A program made the translations under genes and the position numbers. A model generated the notes under the pieces. The model was not told the DNA's origin. It did no database searches and worked only from the letters and a program-made list of their open reading frames with translations. From positions 620,001 to 684,000 of the forward strand of contig JAHBXQ010000003.1 in assembly GCA_019636345.1 (NCBI GenBank): 64,000 nt of DNA, written 5' to 3'. Within the stretch, counting starts at the first letter, position 1; every line of letters begins with the position of its first letter. This DNA is from Pirellulales bacterium. Its GTDB lineage: Bacteria; Planctomycetota; Planctomycetia; Pirellulales; Lacipirellulaceae. Shown here one piece after another: positions 61,970 through 64,000 of this stretch.

Positions 61970-62992
61970 TCAGTAGCCCCCGGAAACCACGTCGCCGGCG
62001 TTGACCGTCGCCAAATAGTGATACGTCGTCCGGTCGACTCCGTCGGCGATGGGATGCACGCTGCCATCGACAAATGCGAACTGAGTGACGCCCGGATGGA
62101 AACTGCCGAAGGGGAGGTGATTGAACTGCACCCCCTGGTCGCGATTGATCTGCGTGTTGGGGGTGAACTCGATCACCTTGAAGGAATAGGGGGCGTTTTG
62201 GAATCCGCCCAGGTACCAGGGGCGGACGTTTCCCGGCGCCTCGGCCCATTGTCCGGTCGCGGCGATCAAGTCGCGATGGACGAACTCGCCGATGAGCAGC
62301 GAATTGCTCTGGCCGTCGGTGATCTCGGCCGCTTTCACGCGGCGGCCCTTGAATTGCAGCGTCGTCGTCGGGGCGCCGCGCGAGCCGGTCGTCGTCACCG
62401 CGACCTCGTCCGCCTGGAAGGCGCCGTTCTTGGGGACTTTGCCGAAGCCGGAATTTACGGCCAAGTTCGGGTCCGAAAGGTCCAGCCCGTCGAGCAAGGC
62501 CCCGCCGACGCCGTTGTAGGTCACGAGCGCCCCGTTTTCGTACCCGTTGACCCGGCCGAAGATCACGCGCTCGTCGATCCAACTGGGGCAGATGTACGAG
62601 TCGATCACGTGGTTGACGGCCGGTTCGTTGTCCCAGGGATTGCCGCTGTAAGCGAAGTTGATCTGATCGTAGACCGTCTTCTGCTCCATGCTCGGCAGCA
62701 TCTCGGTGAAGAGGTGCTCCTTGTTGAAGTTGGCGGTCGCGCGCCCGGTGGCGCCCGCGTAGCCCATCGGCAGGAAGCCGCCGCTGGACGAGATGTAGTT
62801 CTGGACCGCCAGTCCCTGCTGCTTGAGGTTGTTCGAGCATTGGATCCGCCGGGCCGCCTCGCGCGCCGACTGCACTGCGGGCAAGAGCAGCGCCACGAGC
62901 ACGCCGATGATCGCAATCACGACCAGCAACTCGACCAGCGTGAACGCTCGCTGTGAGGGCCGGAGGGGGGGCGTAGTGCATCCTTTCGACAT
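61970..62992 (-). CDS. DUF1559 pseudopilin-like protein
   Basis: 340 residues. Prepilin N-terminus [20 protein letters not shown] with LLLPAVQSAREAARRIQC; H-x9-D-G as HPGVTQFAFVDG. AGGACTTGCC precedes the ATG. Processing by prepilin peptidase is expected. It is followed by a coupled lipoprotein gene and preceded by a PEP-CTERM gene 63 bases upstream. Confidence 0.93.
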   Translation of the reverse strand: MSKGCTTPPLRPSQRAFTLVELLVVIAIIGVLVALLLPAVQSAREAARRIQCSNNLKQQGLAVQNYISSSGGFLPMGYAGATGRATANFNKEHLFTEMLPSMEQKTVYDQINFAYSGNPWDNEPAVNHVIDSYICPSWIDERVIFGRVNGYENGALVTYNGVGGALLDGLDLSDPNLAVNSGFGKVPKNGAFQADEVAVTTTGSRGAPTTTLQFKGRRVKAAEITDGQSNSLLIGEFVHRDLIAATGQWAEAPGNVRPWYLGGFQNAPYSFKVIEFTPNTQINRDQGVQFNHLPFGSFHPGVTQFAFVDGSVHPIADGVDRTTYHYLATVNAGDVVSGGY

Positions 62993-63055
62993 GGCAAGTC
63001 CTCGCGGTATAGGGTACGGACGAAAGGGACCAAGACGCCGGCTCCGGCCGATGGG

Positions 63056-64000
63056 TCAGCCGCGGCGGCGGCGCTGACGCCACGCCAGGCCGCAACAAGC
63101 CGCCGCGACGAGCGCGGCCGACGTCGGCTCGGGGACGGCCCCGATTGCGGTTGCGGCCGCCGGGGACGTGCCGTACTGGATCTGCCAGACCGCCAGATCG
63201 GCCTCGTCGACGTTGCGGTCGCCGTTGGCGTCGCCGTCAATCCGGTCCGCCGTGCCGTCGGTCACCGGAAAATTGCGTTGCCACGTGAGGAAGTCGGCGC
63301 CGTCGACGCCGTTCTCGCCGTCGAAGTCGGCGTTGTCGATCACGACGGGATCGAGCGTCAGCTCAAACGCCTGGATGCCGTTGTTGGTGCTCAGGGCGTA
63401 GATGACGACCTTGTTGCCGTCGATGGCGCCGAACTTGACGCTGCCGGTGCCGTTGATGTTGGCGTTTTGGTAGATCCCCTCGGGAAAGACGCTTCCCTCG
63501 GCGATCTTCATTTCGGCCACCGAGGCGGTCGGATCGGAGATGTCGTAGACGAAAATCCGCGCCCGATTTGCGCTAGGATTGCCAGGTTCGAGTGCGTTGC
63601 CAGCGCTCGCTTCGAGCGTGACCAAGAGCGGTCGACCGTCGACGACGGCAAAATCGAGCGGGCGAAGCGAGGCGCCGTCCGAGCCGATGCTGGCGGCGAG
63701 CGTCCCCGTGCCGCCGGTGAAATCGACCATCCGGGCGAAGGTCGATTGTTTGCCGATGACGGTGTCGGCGTCGGTGAAGGTGATGCCCAACCGGAAGTCG
63801 CCCGCATCGGGAGGCGTGCCGGCGACCTCGACGTGAGTTGCCGAGAAGCTCGCGCCCATGTCGCTGGTGGTGAACACCGCGAAGCTGTTGTTGCCAGGCA
63901 CGCTGGGATTGTTGCCGTAGCCCGCCGCGAGTCGGGTGTCGTTGCCGCTGCCGATCGCGTCGAGCGTGTCGCCGAGTCGGGCTCCGGCGAGCGGGGCCCC
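63056..64000 (-). CDS. PEP-CTERM protein, 5' end outside the window
   Basis: At least 314 residues; the frame is open to base 64000, so the start and signal peptide are missing. The visible body is beta-rich (GARLGDTLDAIGSGNDTRLA, GYGNNPSVPGNNSFAVFTTS, FVYDISDPTASVAEMKIAEG), suggestive of a propeller. Dockerin-like loops (DFDGENGVDGADFLTWQRNF, DANGDRNVDEADLAVWQ) and the tail AVPEPTSAALVAAAC...RQRRRRG end it. It is exported and probably surface-attached; the ligand is unknown. Confidence 0.85.
   Translation of the reverse strand, partial: GAPLAGARLGDTLDAIGSGNDTRLAAGYGNNPSVPGNNSFAVFTTSDMGASFSATHVEVAGTPPDAGDFRLGITFTDADTVIGKQSTFARMVDFTGGTGTLAASIGSDGASLRPLDFAVVDGRPLLVTLEASAGNALEPGNPSANRARIFVYDISDPTASVAEMKIAEGSVFPEGIYQNANINGTGSVKFGAIDGNKVVIYALSTNNGIQAFELTLDPVVIDNADFDGENGVDGADFLTWQRNFPVTDGTADRIDGDANGDRNVDEADLAVWQIQYGTSPAAATAIGAVPEPTSAALVAAACCGLAWRQRRRRG

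Overview
This 64 kb window looks like the chromosome of a Planctomycetota bacterium, most likely in or near the Pirellulales. The evidence is the combination of gene families: four DUF1559 pseudopilin-like proteins with type-IV prepilin N-termini and H-x9-D-G C-termini; a DUF1501 / PPC / DUF1549-DUF1553 / PSCyt1-WD40 operon; an ECF sigma factor paired with a FecR-like protein; and eleven exported proteins ending in VPEP/IPEP, a hydrophobic helix and an Arg-rich tail (PEP-CTERM), most preceded by dockerin-like Ca-binding loops and 'FLxWQR' motifs. Most of the window is very GC-rich. The first ~2.7 kb is visibly more AT-rich.

Layout. 0.3-2.7 kb (+): a short exported protein of unknown function followed by a subtilisin-like PEP-CTERM protein whose first catalytic Asp appears replaced. 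2.7-3.2 kb: a decayed IS256/Mutator-type transposase and an inverted-repeat element. 3.3-7.7 kb (-): a pentaheme cytochrome c with a long acidic linker and a downstream outer-membrane beta-barrel gene. 7.9-24.1 kb (-): a starch/glycogen locus with a GH13 alpha-amylase, a PEP-CTERM protein, a lipoprotein GH13, an ABC importer (binding protein fused to MalF-type permease, MalG-type permease, MalK-type ATPase), a GH57 amylopullulanase-like enzyme and an esterase. Secreted enzymes would cut the glucan outside and the importer would take up maltodextrins. 24.2-29.6 kb (-): a DUF1559/lipoprotein pair, a second PEP-CTERM protein of the same family, and a sigma/FecR pair. 29.8-32.9 kb: a GH10 xylanase overlapping pyrF, and a divergent PlsC-like acyltransferase.

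33.1-42.1 kb (+): the four-gene DUF1501-to-WD40 cytochrome operon, with a sigma70-like promoter candidate. 42.1-45.4 kb (-): two DUF1559 genes, each followed by a small lipoprotein gene. 45.6-53.4 kb: two exported endonuclease/exonuclease/phosphatase (EEP) proteins and three PEP-CTERM proteins, two of which share a nearly identical C-terminal module, plus a second copy of the inverted-repeat element. 53.5-57.5 kb (-): a diadenylate cyclase-like protein, a large exported protein of unknown function and a HEAT-repeat lipoprotein. 57.6-61.4 kb (+): a long palindrome, a membrane lipoprotein and an ABC ATPase. 61.5-64 kb (-): a DUF1559/lipoprotein pair and a PEP-CTERM protein cut by the window edge.

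No tRNA, rRNA, CRISPR array, intact insertion sequence, exosortase or cohesin gene was recognised. Assignments rest on reading motifs by eye; no database search was possible.
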